A stretch of 64,000 nt of DNA, taken from contig NZ_JACXSI010000003.1 in assembly GCF_014712675.1 (NCBI RefSeq), positions 1 to 64,000 of the forward strand. Reading direction: 5' to 3'. Shown here in pieces: positions 42,136 through 52,040 of the stretch. The first letter of the stretch is position 1; every line of letters starts with the position of its first letter. Both the position numbers and the translations under genes were made by a program. This DNA is from Peribacillus faecalis. Lineage in GTDB: Bacteria > Bacillota > Bacilli > Bacillales > DSM-1321. The notes under the pieces are model-generated. The model saw nothing but the letters and a program-made list of their open reading frames with translations, was not told where the DNA came from and did no database searches.

Positions 42136-43462
42136 GAGAATCCCTCCTTTTTGACACAGTAGATTGTTGCATAGTACAAACAATTATAATCACTAATAAA
42201 AGAGGCAGGCCTTCATACATTAAAATGTCAAGACTCATCATACATAAGAATAGTATAATTATTGGCAAAAAACTCACTTTAGTAACATTAGTTCCTAACG
42301 ATAATACAGCCATCCTTATTAAGGATATCATAAGGGGTATATAAATTAGCAGGATACCCATTATACCTAATTGATAAACAGCAGAAATAATAGTATTATG
42401 TGTTGATTTATCTTCATAATAAACTCTGTCATACATACCTATTCCAAAGAATAATACTTCTCCCTCACTAAATAAAAACTGTTGGTATTGACTTAATATA
42501 CTTGATCTACCCGTAGTTATTGATTCGATATCCGTCGCTAAGCTCAATCTATATATAATCCCATCAAAATATCCCAATTTATATGAAGTGAAAATAAAAA
42601 TACCAATTGTCAATAAATATTGAACAACTGTACTCAATTTATAATCTTTAATTTTTTTTAGAATAACAAACACAGATATTATTATTAATCCTAAAAAGAA
42701 CATCTTTGAAACTGTAAAAAAAGTGAAGATTATTACTACTAAAGATGATAATATGATTGAAACCTTCCTAATTTTACTTGAATTCAAATTTTCTACCGAA
42801 CTTACAACAAAGCATAGATAGATTAAAACAAGCATAGCTGTGAAGTTAGCATCATTTGATAAACCTCCATACCTTAATGCTGCTTCTGAATGTGCATATG
42901 TATCATTTGATAAATAGACATTCATAGAAGGGATATCTCGATAAAGTCTCTCAGCAATGAAAGCGGTAATAAGTCCCAGAGAAAACATATCTAAACATAT
43001 ATCTGCTTTATAATACTGTTTTAAATTAGGAAATAAAAGAACCATAAAAATAAGTGACAAGATATATGGTAGTACCCCATATTCCATTTCATTTTGATTT
43101 AATAGTCTAACACACAAAATATATATCACAAAAGTAATGATCATTATTAGTATTTTAATATTTATCTTTTTTATATCTTTTAATAAAACTAAAACAAAAA
43201 TAAAAAACAATAAATGATACAATGTTGGTTGTGTACTATCGATTTTAAGAACTTGAATCCACGGTAAAGCACAGAAAAGAATTGCAAGTTTTTTATTATT
43301 CGGAAGAAAAAAAACACCTGTACACATAATACCCACACTAATAATCGTCAATAGTGAAACACCGATATAGTGTGAAAAAAATGTTAAAACAAGAGATGAA
43401 ACACAAATCAGCCAAACAATCATTGTACTATTCGATACCTTTTTAGTTACATATAAACTCAT
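42101..43462 (-). CDS. wzy: polysaccharide polymerase (Wzy/O-antigen ligase-like)
   Basis: This 453-residue protein has about eleven hydrophobic segments and a large extracytoplasmic loop (ERLYRDIPSMNVYLSNDTYAH, about residues 165-190) followed by GRSSILSQYQQFL. The Wzy_C-like motif HNTIISAVYQLG lies near residue 352. It would polymerise repeat units outside the membrane. Sequence conservation is always low in this family, so the call rests on topology, the HN motif and position in the operon. Confidence 0.8.
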   Translation of the reverse strand: MSLYVTKKVSNSTMIVWLICVSSLVLTFFSHYIGVSLLTIISVGIMCTGVFFLPNNKKLAILFCALPWIQVLKIDSTQPTLYHLLFFIFVLVLLKDIKKINIKILIMIITFVIYILCVRLLNQNEMEYGVLPYILSLIFMVLLFPNLKQYYKADICLDMFSLGLITAFIAERLYRDIPSMNVYLSNDTYAHSEAALRYGGLSNDANFTAMLVLIYLCFVVSSVENLNSSKIRKVSIILSSLVVIIFTFFTVSKMFFLGLIIISVFVILKKIKDYKLSTVVQYLLTIGIFIFTSYKLGYFDGIIYRLSLATDIESITTGRSSILSQYQQFLFSEGEVLFFGIGMYDRVYYEDKSTHNTIISAVYQLGIMGILLIYIPLMISLIRMAVLSLGTNVTKVSFLPIIILFLCMMSLDILMYEGLPLLLVIIIVCTMQQSTVSKRRDSHVKDFSNCSGL

Positions 43463-43502
43463 TAATTAACTCATCCTCGGAATTATTTAACATAAATTAC
43501 CC

Positions 43503-44627
43503 TCATATATTCCTATAAAAATCCAATAACCTTTTTTCCATAGCTCCCCAAGAAAAACTTTCCTTGTACATTCTTTTCATTTTCTCTGCTATAATTGGCC
43601 ATTCATCTTTTCTATTAATTAATTTTAATAAAGATTTCTCTAAACTATCATAATTATATTCTGCTAATTCTCCAATAGATTCTTTCTCTACGATTTCACT
43701 CATACCTGTATTTCTTATCATTAATAGTGGTTTTCCTAACATTAAAGCTTCATAGAATTTATTCGGCGCTGCAAAAAAATGATTAGGGATTATCGGGTCA
43801 TATATAGCCGTCATAATGTCGCAACTATCCTCTAATTCTAATGTTTTTTTATAAGATAACTTACCATAAAATATAATATTTGAATGTTTTTTAGATAATT
43901 CATTAAAATACCCCTCATACTCTCCAAACCCACCAATATGAAGTTCATAATTAGAATTGTTTATTACGATATCAGCAATTTCTTTTATAAATCTTCCGTT
44001 TCCTAATATCCCTACATAAGCTATCTTTATTCTAGCCCCTTCAATTTTTTGGCTTTTTATATTCATCTTTAAGTTGGCTGGTGTATTGTGAATTATAGCT
44101 AGTCTTTTGGGATTTGTCCCAATAATTTGTTTTTTTCGTTTTTCAGAACATATAATAACTCCGTCTGCAGAATTTATAATCTTTTGATCTTTCTTTTCAA
44201 TATAACTCTTTAAATACTTAGGTACATTAAAAGCATCAACATAATAATCAAAGATATCGTATATAAATTTTTTCTTTAATAGCTTTGCAACCCTAAAAGA
44301 AGTATAAGCAGTATCGAAATCACAAGCATGAATAATATCGTATTTTGTTTTATTTTTACAGAGCCATAAAAATAGCTTTGCTTGAAAAATAGCTAGAGGA
44401 CGGAGGTTATTCTTCACACCTCCACCATAGGAAGATAAAATACCAAATCTGTTAATCTTAACTTTACCAGCCTCTAAATTAATATAAGATTCTTTTAGAC
44501 TATAATTACCATTTCTATCCCATGCTACAATTTCAACATTATATCCTGCTTTTATTAAAGTATTGACTTCTTTTTCTACTCTTGAATCAGGGTCAACTGG
44601 ATTAGAACGTATAAATATTATTCTCAT
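43503..44627 (-). CDS. GT4-like glycosyltransferase, first of two
   Basis: This 374-residue retaining glycosyltransferase of GT-B fold has an N-terminal acceptor domain (YDIIHACDFDTAYTSF, about residues 96-111) and a C-terminal donor domain. The donor end contains FFAAPNKFYEALMLGKPLL (about 283-301), the usual E-x7-E-like region. It adds a sugar to the capsule repeat. It follows the next GT4 gene by 18 bp and precedes wzy. Confidence 0.85.
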   Translation of the reverse strand: MRIIFIRSNPVDPDSRVEKEVNTLIKAGYNVEIVAWDRNGNYSLKESYINLEAGKVKINRFGILSSYGGGVKNNLRPLAIFQAKLFLWLCKNKTKYDIIHACDFDTAYTSFRVAKLLKKKFIYDIFDYYVDAFNVPKYLKSYIEKKDQKIINSADGVIICSEKRKKQIIGTNPKRLAIIHNTPANLKMNIKSQKIEGARIKIAYVGILGNGRFIKEIADIVINNSNYELHIGGFGEYEGYFNELSKKHSNIIFYGKLSYKKTLELEDSCDIMTAIYDPIIPNHFFAAPNKFYEALMLGKPLLMIRNTGMSEIVEKESIGELAEYNYDSLEKSLLKLINRKDEWPIIAEKMKRMYKESFSWGAMEKRLLDFYRNI

Positions 44628-44645
44628 TTACAAATTCTCCGTTCT

Positions 44646-45764
44646 TTATTTAAAGGGACTGATATGATATATCTTTTTCATTTGATTTAAAATAATTTGC
44701 TTATCATATTTTTTAGCTTCTTCAACATTGTAGTTACCCATATTTCTTCTTAATGTGGCGTCATCAGTTAATTTAATGATACTAGTCTGAAAACCATCTA
44801 CATTATCTGATTCAACCAGATAACCGCCTCTATCTTGTTTAATCAAGTCTATATTACCTCTAATATTTGAGCAAATTACTGGTAATCCCGCAGCCATGGC
44901 TTCCATCAAAGCAACTGGAAGTCCCTCTTGTAGAGAAGGAAATATAAAAATATCCGATGCAGAACAAATATCAGGGATGTCTTTTCTAAAGCCCAAAAAT
45001 TTAACATTAACATTTAATGATAGAGCTAAATCCTTTAGGTACATATCTAATCCACCTTGACCACAAATAATATATGTGATTTTCTTATCATTAATTTTTG
45101 ATAGAGCCCTTATGATGACTTCGTGATTCTTGCGTTTACTTAGTTCACCAATTGATAAAAGGACTAAATCTTCTGAAGAAATACCAAGTTCTTCTCTTTT
45201 ATTATTTTTATCAATTGATGTATTATATTTATTCAAATCTATCCCAACACCAGGTAAATACTGTTTATCTGGTGTTTTAAAATTCTGTACACGTTTATAA
45301 TCTTCCATATTAATAGTGATAATAGTATCCGTGTATTTCGCTAAAAACTTTTCAACCGGAAAATACATTAACCAATTTATTATTGGTGCACCTCGATAGA
45401 AATGAAAGCCATGTGCTGTATATATTACCCTAGTACCCTTTTTTCTATTTTTAATAGCTGATAGTCTTGCTAAAACACCTCCCATAGGTGTATGACAATG
45501 TATAATATCATAATCCTCTTCTTCAATGATTTGGCTTAATTTTTTATAAACTAACAAGTTTTTATAATTAAAAGGGGATCTTTCAAATGGGAGATCAAAA
45601 TATTTATCACAAAAGGGAATATGACATTCTTCTCTTTCATCAAAGTCATTCCTAGCACAAACATGCGTTTCATAACCATTTTGTTTCAATAATTTAAGAT
45701 AAGGCAAATGGAAAACGTTAATGTGAGTTTTCACTACTGTAGCAACAAATAAAACTTTTTTCAT
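44646..45764 (-). CDS. GT4-like glycosyltransferase, second (EpsD/Cps-like)
   Basis: This 372-residue GT-B enzyme has YDIIHCHTPMGGVLARL (about residues 85-101), LLSIGELSKRKNHEVIIRAL (about 205-224) and the donor-binding stretch FIFPSLQEGLPVALMEAMA (about 274-292). It resembles EpsD- and CapM-type enzymes that act early on the lipid-linked primer. It lies just after the initiating sugar transferase in transcription order, with a 163-bp gap that shows no clear signal. Confidence 0.87.
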   Translation of the reverse strand: MKKVLFVATVVKTHINVFHLPYLKLLKQNGYETHVCARNDFDEREECHIPFCDKYFDLPFERSPFNYKNLLVYKKLSQIIEEEDYDIIHCHTPMGGVLARLSAIKNRKKGTRVIYTAHGFHFYRGAPIINWLMYFPVEKFLAKYTDTIITINMEDYKRVQNFKTPDKQYLPGVGIDLNKYNTSIDKNNKREELGISSEDLVLLSIGELSKRKNHEVIIRALSKINDKKITYIICGQGGLDMYLKDLALSLNVNVKFLGFRKDIPDICSASDIFIFPSLQEGLPVALMEAMAAGLPVICSNIRGNIDLIKQDRGGYLVESDNVDGFQTSIIKLTDDATLRRNMGNYNVEEAKKYDKQIILNQMKKIYHISPFK

Positions 45765-45927
45765 CTATATTTCTCCGATTTTGTTTTTATTTTTTAGTTG
45801 AGGGTGAATTATCGATAAATTCTTTTTTATTCCTTATGACCTGGATTATTCTTCTATTCATATCGGATATGAGTATTTCTGTTAAAAATGGTACACAATA
45901 ACTCAGTTTTAATTTTATAAAATTTTC

Positions 45928-46581
45928 TTACCGAGCACCTTTTCCAGTCAATACAATCCAAATAGTTTTACTGATAATTAACAAATCCATCTTTAAAGAT
46001 TGTTTCTGTATGTATTCTAAATCAAGCATTAGTTTTTCTTTTGGAGAAATATCATAACCTCCATTAACTTGTGCCCATCCAGTAACACCAGGCAAAACAG
46101 ACAACCTTTCAACAAAACCTGGAATCTCTTTTTCGAATAGAGCAGTAAACTCTGGTCTTTCTGGACGTGGACCTATTAATGTCATATCCCCTTTAAGAAC
46201 GTTAAATAATTGTGGTAACTCATCAATTCTTGTCTTACGAATAAAGTATCCAACCTTAGTCACGCGAGGATCATTCTTTTGAGCCCACTGCATTCCATGC
46301 TTTTCCGCATCAACCATCATTGAGCGTAATTTAATCAATTTAAATACTCTTCCACCTAATCCCAAGCGTTCCTGCACATAAAAAATTGGACCTTTTGTTT
46401 CTAATTTAATTATAAGTGCTGTTATTAAAATTATCGGAACTACTATAAAAAGCCCCATACAACATAGCACTATATCCATCAACCTTTTTACATAGTAATT
46501 TTCCAATTGTGTATTTATATTAATATTATGGCCATCTATATTATTTTCTTTTACAATTCTTAATCCTGAACTTGAATTCAT
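45928..46581 (-). CDS. initiating undecaprenyl-phosphate sugar phosphotransferase
   Basis: This 217-residue enzyme (bacterial sugar transferase family, like EpsL, WcaJ and TuaA) transfers a sugar-1-phosphate to undecaprenyl phosphate, the first committed step of the capsule. It has one N-terminal membrane segment ([21 protein letters not shown]). The motifs [40 protein letters not shown] and [12 protein letters not shown] follow. The long WcaJ-type N-terminal domain is missing, as in small PglC-like members. Confidence 0.92.
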   Translation of the reverse strand: MNSSSGLRIVKENNIDGHNININTQLENYYVKRLMDIVLCCMGLFIVVPIILITALIIKLETKGPIFYVQERLGLGGRVFKLIKLRSMMVDAEKHGMQWAQKNDPRVTKVGYFIRKTRIDELPQLFNVLKGDMTLIGPRPERPEFTALFEKEIPGFVERLSVLPGVTGWAQVNGGYDISPKEKLMLDLEYIQKQSLKMDLLIISKTIWIVLTGKGAR

Positions 46582-46641
46582 TTCCCCACCCCATTCTATT
46601 TTGTCTTCTTATGCAAAATATCTCTATACACAAAATCTAAA

Positions 46642-47526
46642 TCAACTATCTTTTACTATTTCAAACTGGACAGTTTTTTTCATGAATTCTAGTAATTCCA
46701 TGCGTAATTCAGATTGTTTCAGAGCTATTTCAATCGTAGTTTGAATAAAACCAAGCTTTTCACCAACATCAAAGCGCTGCCCTTCAAAGTCATAAGCAAA
46801 TACTCGTTGTATCTCATTCAGCTGCTGAATTGCATCCGTCAACTGAATTTCTCCGCCGGCACCTTTTTGCTGTTTATCTAAAAACATAAAAATTTCAGGA
46901 GTTAAAATGTAACGACCCATGATTGCCAAATTTGAAGGTGCAGTACCTTGCTTCGGCTTTTCTACAAAATTCTTTACCTGATACCTTCTGTCTAGTTGCT
47001 CACTCGGATCAATGATGCCATAACGGTGCGTTTCTAAATCTGGAACGGTTTGTACACCAATAACAGATGATAGCGTTCTGTCATATTCATTGATTAGCTG
47101 TTTTAAGCAAGGCGTTTCGGCTTGCACAATATCATCGCCTAGCAATACTGCAAACGGTTCATTACCAATGAATTTTCGTGCACACCATACGGCATGTCCC
47201 AAACCTTTAGGTTCCTTTTGACGGATATAATGAATGTCTACTTTCGATGGTGCTTGTACCTTTTCAAGCAGTTCGTATTTTTCTTTTTCCATTAAATTCG
47301 CTTCCAGCTCAAAAGCAATATCAAAATGGTCTTCAATTGATCGCTTTCCCTTTCCAGTAACAATAATAATGTCTTCAATTCCGGATTCGATCGCTTCTTC
47401 TACTATGTATTGAATGGTCGGTTTATCTACTATCGGCAGCATTTCCTTTGGCATTGCTTTCGTTGCCGGCAAAAACCTTGTCCCCAATCCCGCGGCCGGT
47501 ATAATTGCTTTTCTTACAGTTTTCAT
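46642..47526 (-). CDS. galU: UTP-glucose-1-phosphate uridylyltransferase
   Basis: This 294-residue enzyme makes UDP-glucose. The nucleotide-binding motif [20 protein letters not shown] (about residues 12-31) is complete, and [16 protein letters not shown] and GEIQLTDA follow. It is homologous to GtaB/YngB. With galE at the end of the operon it feeds UDP-glucose and UDP-galactose into the polysaccharide. It is separated from the kinase gene by about 620 bp containing a structured RNA. Confidence 0.95.
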   Translation of the reverse strand: MKTVRKAIIPAAGLGTRFLPATKAMPKEMLPIVDKPTIQYIVEEAIESGIEDIIIVTGKGKRSIEDHFDIAFELEANLMEKEKYELLEKVQAPSKVDIHYIRQKEPKGLGHAVWCARKFIGNEPFAVLLGDDIVQAETPCLKQLINEYDRTLSSVIGVQTVPDLETHRYGIIDPSEQLDRRYQVKNFVEKPKQGTAPSNLAIMGRYILTPEIFMFLDKQQKGAGGEIQLTDAIQQLNEIQRVFAYDFEGQRFDVGEKLGFIQTTIEIALKQSELRMELLEFMKKTVQFEIVKDS

Positions 47527-47551
47527 CCCACATTTCCCCCTTGCTTACTTC

Positions 47552-47608
47552 TATAAATAGATAGTGAATAATAAAGAACTTCTTTCCTAATCATTCACTA
47601 TCCATCTA
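47552..47608 (-). repeat. imperfect inverted repeat before galU
   Basis: ATAGATAGTGAAT and ATTCACTATCCATCTAT pair with a 2-nt bulge, around a loop of about 22 nt. The U tract after the stem is weak. It may be a partial terminator or a processing site between the structured leader and galU. Confidence 0.4.
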
Positions 47609-47689
47609 TTAACATTGATGATTAAAAAACTAACTATAACGTTATAGTTTTAATATCAAATTCAGCTCTTTTTCATTTTATAAAAAAAT

Positions 47690-47828
47690 ATGGGCATCTA
47701 ACCCACCCTCACACCATACTCCTGACAACAAACGTGTCTAAGGTAATGCGTCTCATTACCCACAGCATAGCCGAGTGCCTCCATCGATAACGGATAGGAA
47801 GCCTTACCGGTTAAGTTTCACTTAACAT
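47690..47828 (-). ncRNA. structured leader RNA, candidate EAR (eps-associated) antitermination element
   Basis: This conserved-looking, GC-richer block stands out in an AT-rich 620-bp gap between the tyrosine kinase and galU. On the minus strand it contains a hairpin GGTAATG-agacg-CATTACC, the segment CACTCGGCTATGCTGTGGG, an upstream GGTAAGGCTTCC and GATGGAGGC pairing, and a small palindrome TTAAGTGAAACTTAA at its 5' end. In Bacillus the EAR element lies between epsB (kinase) and epsC and allows processive antitermination through a long exopolysaccharide operon. Position and character match, but I recall the EAR consensus only loosely. The rest of the gap (47829-48147) is AT-rich with nothing visible. 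Confidence 0.5.
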
Positions 47829-48147
47829 TTTATATCCCTAGTGTTTTCATCTCTTTAAATGAGGTACATTAAAATGATGAAGTTCAATCAACAAGTGGTT
47901 CAAATCATTCACTGTTATTATTCGCTAATTATTCAATTACTCAATTAAACATTTGTGAACATTTAGTTCTTAACCTAAATAACTTTCAGATTTGCCGTTT
48001 TATTTCCCTTTTTAAAAACCTGTATTATTATTCCGTCTTTTGGATTACATAATGATTTTAAATTATTATAATTCCGCAACTTATATACTAGTATTTCTCA
48101 GAAAAATAAGCTGAATCCATTTTCCAACAGAACTCAGCCAATAACAT

Positions 48148-48846
48148 TTAATTTCCGTAGTAATAATAGTAACTGCTGTCACCTGTTACCTTCTTATTAT
48201 TAATGACTGCACCAAGCAACGTACTGCTCGTTGCCTGCAGCATATCTTTTGCTTTCTTCGCATTTTCAATCTCGGCTTTACCGCTTGATATGACAAGTAC
48301 TGTACCATCACAAATGTTGGCCACTATTTGCGCATCGGTAACTGCTAATAACGGAGGCGTATCGATAATTACTGTATCGAACTCCATCCTAATTTGATTG
48401 AGTAGATCCTTCATCATCTTTGATCCTAAAAGTTCAGCCGGATTTGGTGGTACGGGGCCGCTTGTCAGCACATATAAGTTGTCAACATCTGTTGTTTTTA
48501 CCGCATCAGCTAACTCAATCTTTTTCATAAGAACATTTGTTAAACCAAATGTATTAGTTTGATTGAATGTATAATGAACGGTAGGTTTCCTTAAATCCGC
48601 ATCGATAAATAGTACCTTTTTGGCTTGCTGTGCCATTACGACAGCAAGATTGGCAGCTGTTGTCGATTTCCCTTCGCCCGGAACAGACGAAGTAACCATA
48701 ATAATCTGCATTTCCTTGTCGACTGCTGCAAATTGAATATTTGTACGAATAGTTCTGTATTGTTCAGAGATTGGCGACTTAGAATTCGTATATGCGATTA
48801 ATTTCCTTTTGTTATTCTGTAACAAATTGCTTTTCTTTTTAAACAT
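48148..48846 (-). CDS. capsular tyrosine-protein kinase (BY-kinase, CpsD/CapB/EpsB type)
   Basis: This 232-residue cytoplasmic BY-kinase has Walker A SVPGEGKSTTAANLA (about residues 47-61), Walker A' VLFIDADLRKP (about 77-87) and Walker B TVIIDTPPLLAV (about 157-168). It ends in a tyrosine cluster SSYYYYYGN, the autophosphorylation tail. It pairs with the adjacent membrane modulator to control chain length and export. ATG 48846 follows GTGAGGTG and overlaps the modulator gene by 8 bp. No cognate tyrosine phosphatase gene (CpsB/YwqE) is present in the operon. Confidence 0.93.
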   Translation of the reverse strand: MFKKKSNLLQNNKRKLIAYTNSKSPISEQYRTIRTNIQFAAVDKEMQIIMVTSSVPGEGKSTTAANLAVVMAQQAKKVLFIDADLRKPTVHYTFNQTNTFGLTNVLMKKIELADAVKTTDVDNLYVLTSGPVPPNPAELLGSKMMKDLLNQIRMEFDTVIIDTPPLLAVTDAQIVANICDGTVLVISSGKAEIENAKKAKDMLQATSSTLLGAVINNKKVTGDSSYYYYYGN

Positions 48847-49579
48847 GGCGCACCTCACGTTTTCCAATTCGGCTGCTATTTGAATTCACATGAACTTCAT
48901 CTTTTTCGGTAATCATCGGAATAACGCCAAGCACTGGAATGTTTAAATACTTTTCAACATCCTGTTCCGTTTTAATTGTATTGTCCAAATACTCAAGCAA
49001 GAAGGCTAGACCGATTGATAGCATTAAACCGATAACAAGCCCGATTGCAATATTTAATAACGGCTGGGGCTTAATTGGCGACATATTTTCATCAATCTCC
49101 GCTTTTGCAAGGATCTTCACATTATCAACGTTCATAATGTTAGCCACTTCTCTTTGAAAGACATCTGCTACTTTGTTAGCTATTGCTAACGCATTTTTCG
49201 GATCTTCATCTTGCACATTAATGTTCACAACTTGCGAATTTTGTTCACTGGAAACTGTTATCTTCTCATTCAAAACATTCGTAGACATATCCAGTTTGAG
49301 TTCTTCTTTCACAATATCAAGAATTGCCGGACTTTTTATAATGACGTTATATGTATTAATCAACTGTAAATTTGTCTGTACTTCATTGTAGTTATATGCT
49401 GATTCTTCATTTTTCGCCTGATTGACTAACAATTGTGTTGATACTTGATAAATCGGTGTTAAGAAAAAGTAGCTGACGATTCCGCTGATCATCACTGCTA
49501 ATATCGTAACGACAATGATTAAATTCACTCTTTTTCTCAACGTTGCAAACAACTCTTTTAAGCTAATCGTTTCTTCCAT
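48839..49579 (-). CDS. Wzz-type polysaccharide co-polymerase/kinase modulator (CpsC/CapA/EpsA type)
   Basis: This 246-residue membrane protein has an N-terminal segment (VNLIIVVTILAVMISGIVSYFFL, about residues 18-40) and a second near the C-terminus (LLNIAIGLVIGLMLSIGLAFLL, about 170-191). Between them is an extracytoplasmic domain with a helical core. The short cytoplasmic tail activates the BY-kinase in related systems. It is the first gene of the capsule operon. Ribosome-binding site GGAGGG. The 49580-49830 gap upstream should hold the operon promoter; I cannot pin it down. Confidence 0.9.
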   Translation of the reverse strand: MEETISLKELFATLRKRVNLIIVVTILAVMISGIVSYFFLTPIYQVSTQLLVNQAKNEESAYNYNEVQTNLQLINTYNVIIKSPAILDIVKEELKLDMSTNVLNEKITVSSEQNSQVVNINVQDEDPKNALAIANKVADVFQREVANIMNVDNVKILAKAEIDENMSPIKPQPLLNIAIGLVIGLMLSIGLAFLLEYLDNTIKTEQDVEKYLNIPVLGVIPMITEKDEVHVNSNSSRIGKREVRHV

Positions 49580-49832
49580 TTTCCCTCCACACTTCCAAAA
49601 TCAAAATATTCAATTGCTAATTTTGAAAGTTTTTGTCGTAATTTATTTAATTTTCTCACTTGTACTATGATATAACATTTCTAGAAAAATTCAATTAAAT
49701 CCTAATGTTTTCTCGAAGTTTTTTTAAAATTACTAATTTATCAATACATTTTATTACGGTTTTGTAAACCACTATTATATAAATGAACAAAAAGTAAATA
49801 TCTCTGTCTCTTATGTGAATATTTCTTGAACG

Positions 49833-49861
49833 TCAAAAAAGCGGACATGTCGTCCACTTTT
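49833..49861 (-). terminator. terminator of the beta-propeller gene
   Basis: Stem AAAGTGGAC and GTCCGCTTT (one G-U pair) with a 5-nt loop and a run of U on the minus strand. Confidence 0.8.
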
Positions 49862-51915
49862 TACCGTTTCTTCAATTCTATCTCATTTCCCTTAGAATAA
49901 TCCTCCAAACGATAAGACTTAATTGTCTTATTAGAAATCGTATAAATCTCATCATCAATATAAATCATTCGGCGGATACTATTCTCCCAATCGATTTCCT
50001 CTTCTTTGTCGCCGTCGTTTTTGATGGTCGCCTTCAGCTTAATTCCGTTCTCTGGCGTGATTTCGTAAATGAGCGCGCCATTCATGATAAATTTGTGATG
50101 AAACGGTTCAGAGGATTCATAAACAGAAATCGGAAATCCGTACAGATGCTTGTCCTTTTGCTGAAAAAGCGCCTTATGATCATGAATAAGATCCGAACTT
50201 GTTCCAGCTCCTCCGATTATGACTGAGTCTTTTTCCTTCGGATGATGAAAATCACTAATATCAAACAAGGAAATCTTCATTCCTTTATTTTCGACAAAGG
50301 ATTCTCCATTCCCCCGATCAATTAGCTTCGTATCAAAGCCGAAGCCGATTAAATGATTTTCATCATGAAAGTGAAGGTAGTTACTGTAGCCCGGTACTTT
50401 CAGCTCGCCGAGTACAGCCGGTTTGGCAGGGTCGCTCGTATCTATCACAAATAGCGGGTCAACCTCTTTAAAGGTGACAATATACGCCTTGTCTCCCATA
50501 TAGCGCACGGAATAAATACGCTCATCTTTAGCCAATCCGTTCAACTCGCCGATTATCTGCATATTTTCGTCCAGAACGGATAAAGAATTCGTTAATTGTT
50601 TTTCCTGAATTGTGGTTGCAATTCGGAAGTTACCCTCATGCTCATCCATCGCAAACTGATTGATGATACTCCCTTTCACCTCTCCCAAACTATGATATGT
50701 CATGTTCAAGCCGTCGATTGCATATTTGTAAACTTGCGTGGACGCTCTTTCATTTTCAAGATCATAATAATTGGCTGCTAAGTATAGGTTTTCATAGGAC
50801 ATATAAACATTTTCTCCGCTGCCTAAAATTGTTTCTATATTATATTCAATTTGTTCTGTGCCTAAATCAATTGCCAGCAAGTGCATATAATTTCTATCTT
50901 TCGATTTCGGCACGTATTGAATTTTGTCCAGTTTCTGCTTGTGAGTACCGCTTTCGCTATCAAAGTAGCGCGGAACAAACGCTGCGTCGTCTTTTGCTTC
51001 TCTTAAAATCCATACATCAGGATATTGGCTGGCAATAACATACATATGCGAATTGTAAAGTCTTGACGTGCGATAGTCTCCTTCAACGCCAATCTCCTTT
51101 AGCTGTACCGGCTCTTCTTTATTCGTTACATCAAAAATTTTGATTGTCATGTAGCTGTTTGGCATGACACTTTTATCCTCAGAAAAAATCGAGTGCGCAT
51201 ATTTTTGCGAGATTACGGTGAGCCTATCATCTTGCAGGAATATCGCCTGAGGATTGTCTTCCTCATCAAACGGTATGGTTGCTGCATGCTCCATACTTTT
51301 TGCATCTGTTATAAAAACATTCTCATGATTACTGGAATAAATATATTGTCCATCTGTCTTCACAATATCTCCCTCATCAATACCTTCTACCTGTACATTT
51401 GTTTCAGAATAATCATTGCTGGTGTCTGAAGATTCCATCTTGGCATCTTCTTTCATCATGACATATTTTTCTTCCTCTAGATCCGCTAGCAAAATCGCAC
51501 GAAGCTCTTCCTCTGACTCAATAACAGGTAATGCCGTATATACTCTGAAGGAAAATAGTTTTTCTCCTGAAAGAGGCAAACCAAAGCGTGACATAATACG
51601 ATTAGACAATTCCAATACATACTTCCCTTCCTGCAAATAATAATTTTCTTTTGGTTTAATGACCAGTGTTCTAGCATCGTCGTTGATTGAATAGGTGACA
51701 GGAATTACATTGCCCGCTTGATCTTTCACTGAAATATGTTTCTCACTAATGGATGACTTGTAGATTGGATTTGAAAAAGAAACGGTAATCGCTTGATTCG
51801 CCATCATTTTTGAAAAAGCCGACACATTATTAACGGAAGTTGTACCATACGAATAAATTAACACGCCGATTACTGCTAATGCCCCTATTCCAGCAACTGC
51901 CCACCATTTTTTCAT
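49861..51915 (-). CDS. secreted or membrane-anchored beta-propeller protein with an Ig-like domain
   Basis: This 684-residue protein starts with a membrane anchor or signal (WWAVAGIGALAVIGVLIYSYG). An Ig-like SbsA/Big_5-type domain follows (about residues 35-125, ITVSFSNPIYKSSIS and KPKENYYLQEGKYVLEL). The remainder fits the Beta_propel family (PF09826), starting at SETNVQVEGIDEGDIVKTDGQYIY (about 167-190). Several repeated blades carry VYVIASQYP- and AYIVTF-like strands. ATG 51915 was chosen because GGAGGA precedes it. The family is secreted in Bacillus; the function is not established. Monocistronic. Confidence 0.85.
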   Translation of the reverse strand: MKKWWAVAGIGALAVIGVLIYSYGTTSVNNVSAFSKMMANQAITVSFSNPIYKSSISEKHISVKDQAGNVIPVTYSINDDARTLVIKPKENYYLQEGKYVLELSNRIMSRFGLPLSGEKLFSFRVYTALPVIESEEELRAILLADLEEEKYVMMKEDAKMESSDTSNDYSETNVQVEGIDEGDIVKTDGQYIYSSNHENVFITDAKSMEHAATIPFDEEDNPQAIFLQDDRLTVISQKYAHSIFSEDKSVMPNSYMTIKIFDVTNKEEPVQLKEIGVEGDYRTSRLYNSHMYVIASQYPDVWILREAKDDAAFVPRYFDSESGTHKQKLDKIQYVPKSKDRNYMHLLAIDLGTEQIEYNIETILGSGENVYMSYENLYLAANYYDLENERASTQVYKYAIDGLNMTYHSLGEVKGSIINQFAMDEHEGNFRIATTIQEKQLTNSLSVLDENMQIIGELNGLAKDERIYSVRYMGDKAYIVTFKEVDPLFVIDTSDPAKPAVLGELKVPGYSNYLHFHDENHLIGFGFDTKLIDRGNGESFVENKGMKISLFDISDFHHPKEKDSVIIGGAGTSSDLIHDHKALFQQKDKHLYGFPISVYESSEPFHHKFIMNGALIYEITPENGIKLKATIKNDGDKEEEIDWENSIRRMIYIDDEIYTISNKTIKSYRLEDYSKGNEIELKKR

Positions 51916-52040
51916 AACACACTCCTCCAACCATATTTAACCATTAGACGTTGAAACCGTTCGAAAAGTTGCAGATTCTTCGAAGTTAGGTAAGTGCGTA
52001 TGCTACAATGAGGGAAACAAAGCGAAAGTAGGGGAACTGC

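Noticed and set aside
47690-47828. Cyclic-di-GMP or cyclic-di-AMP riboswitch
   Set aside because: I could not find the core motifs of either class, and the position between kinase and galU fits an EAR-like element better.
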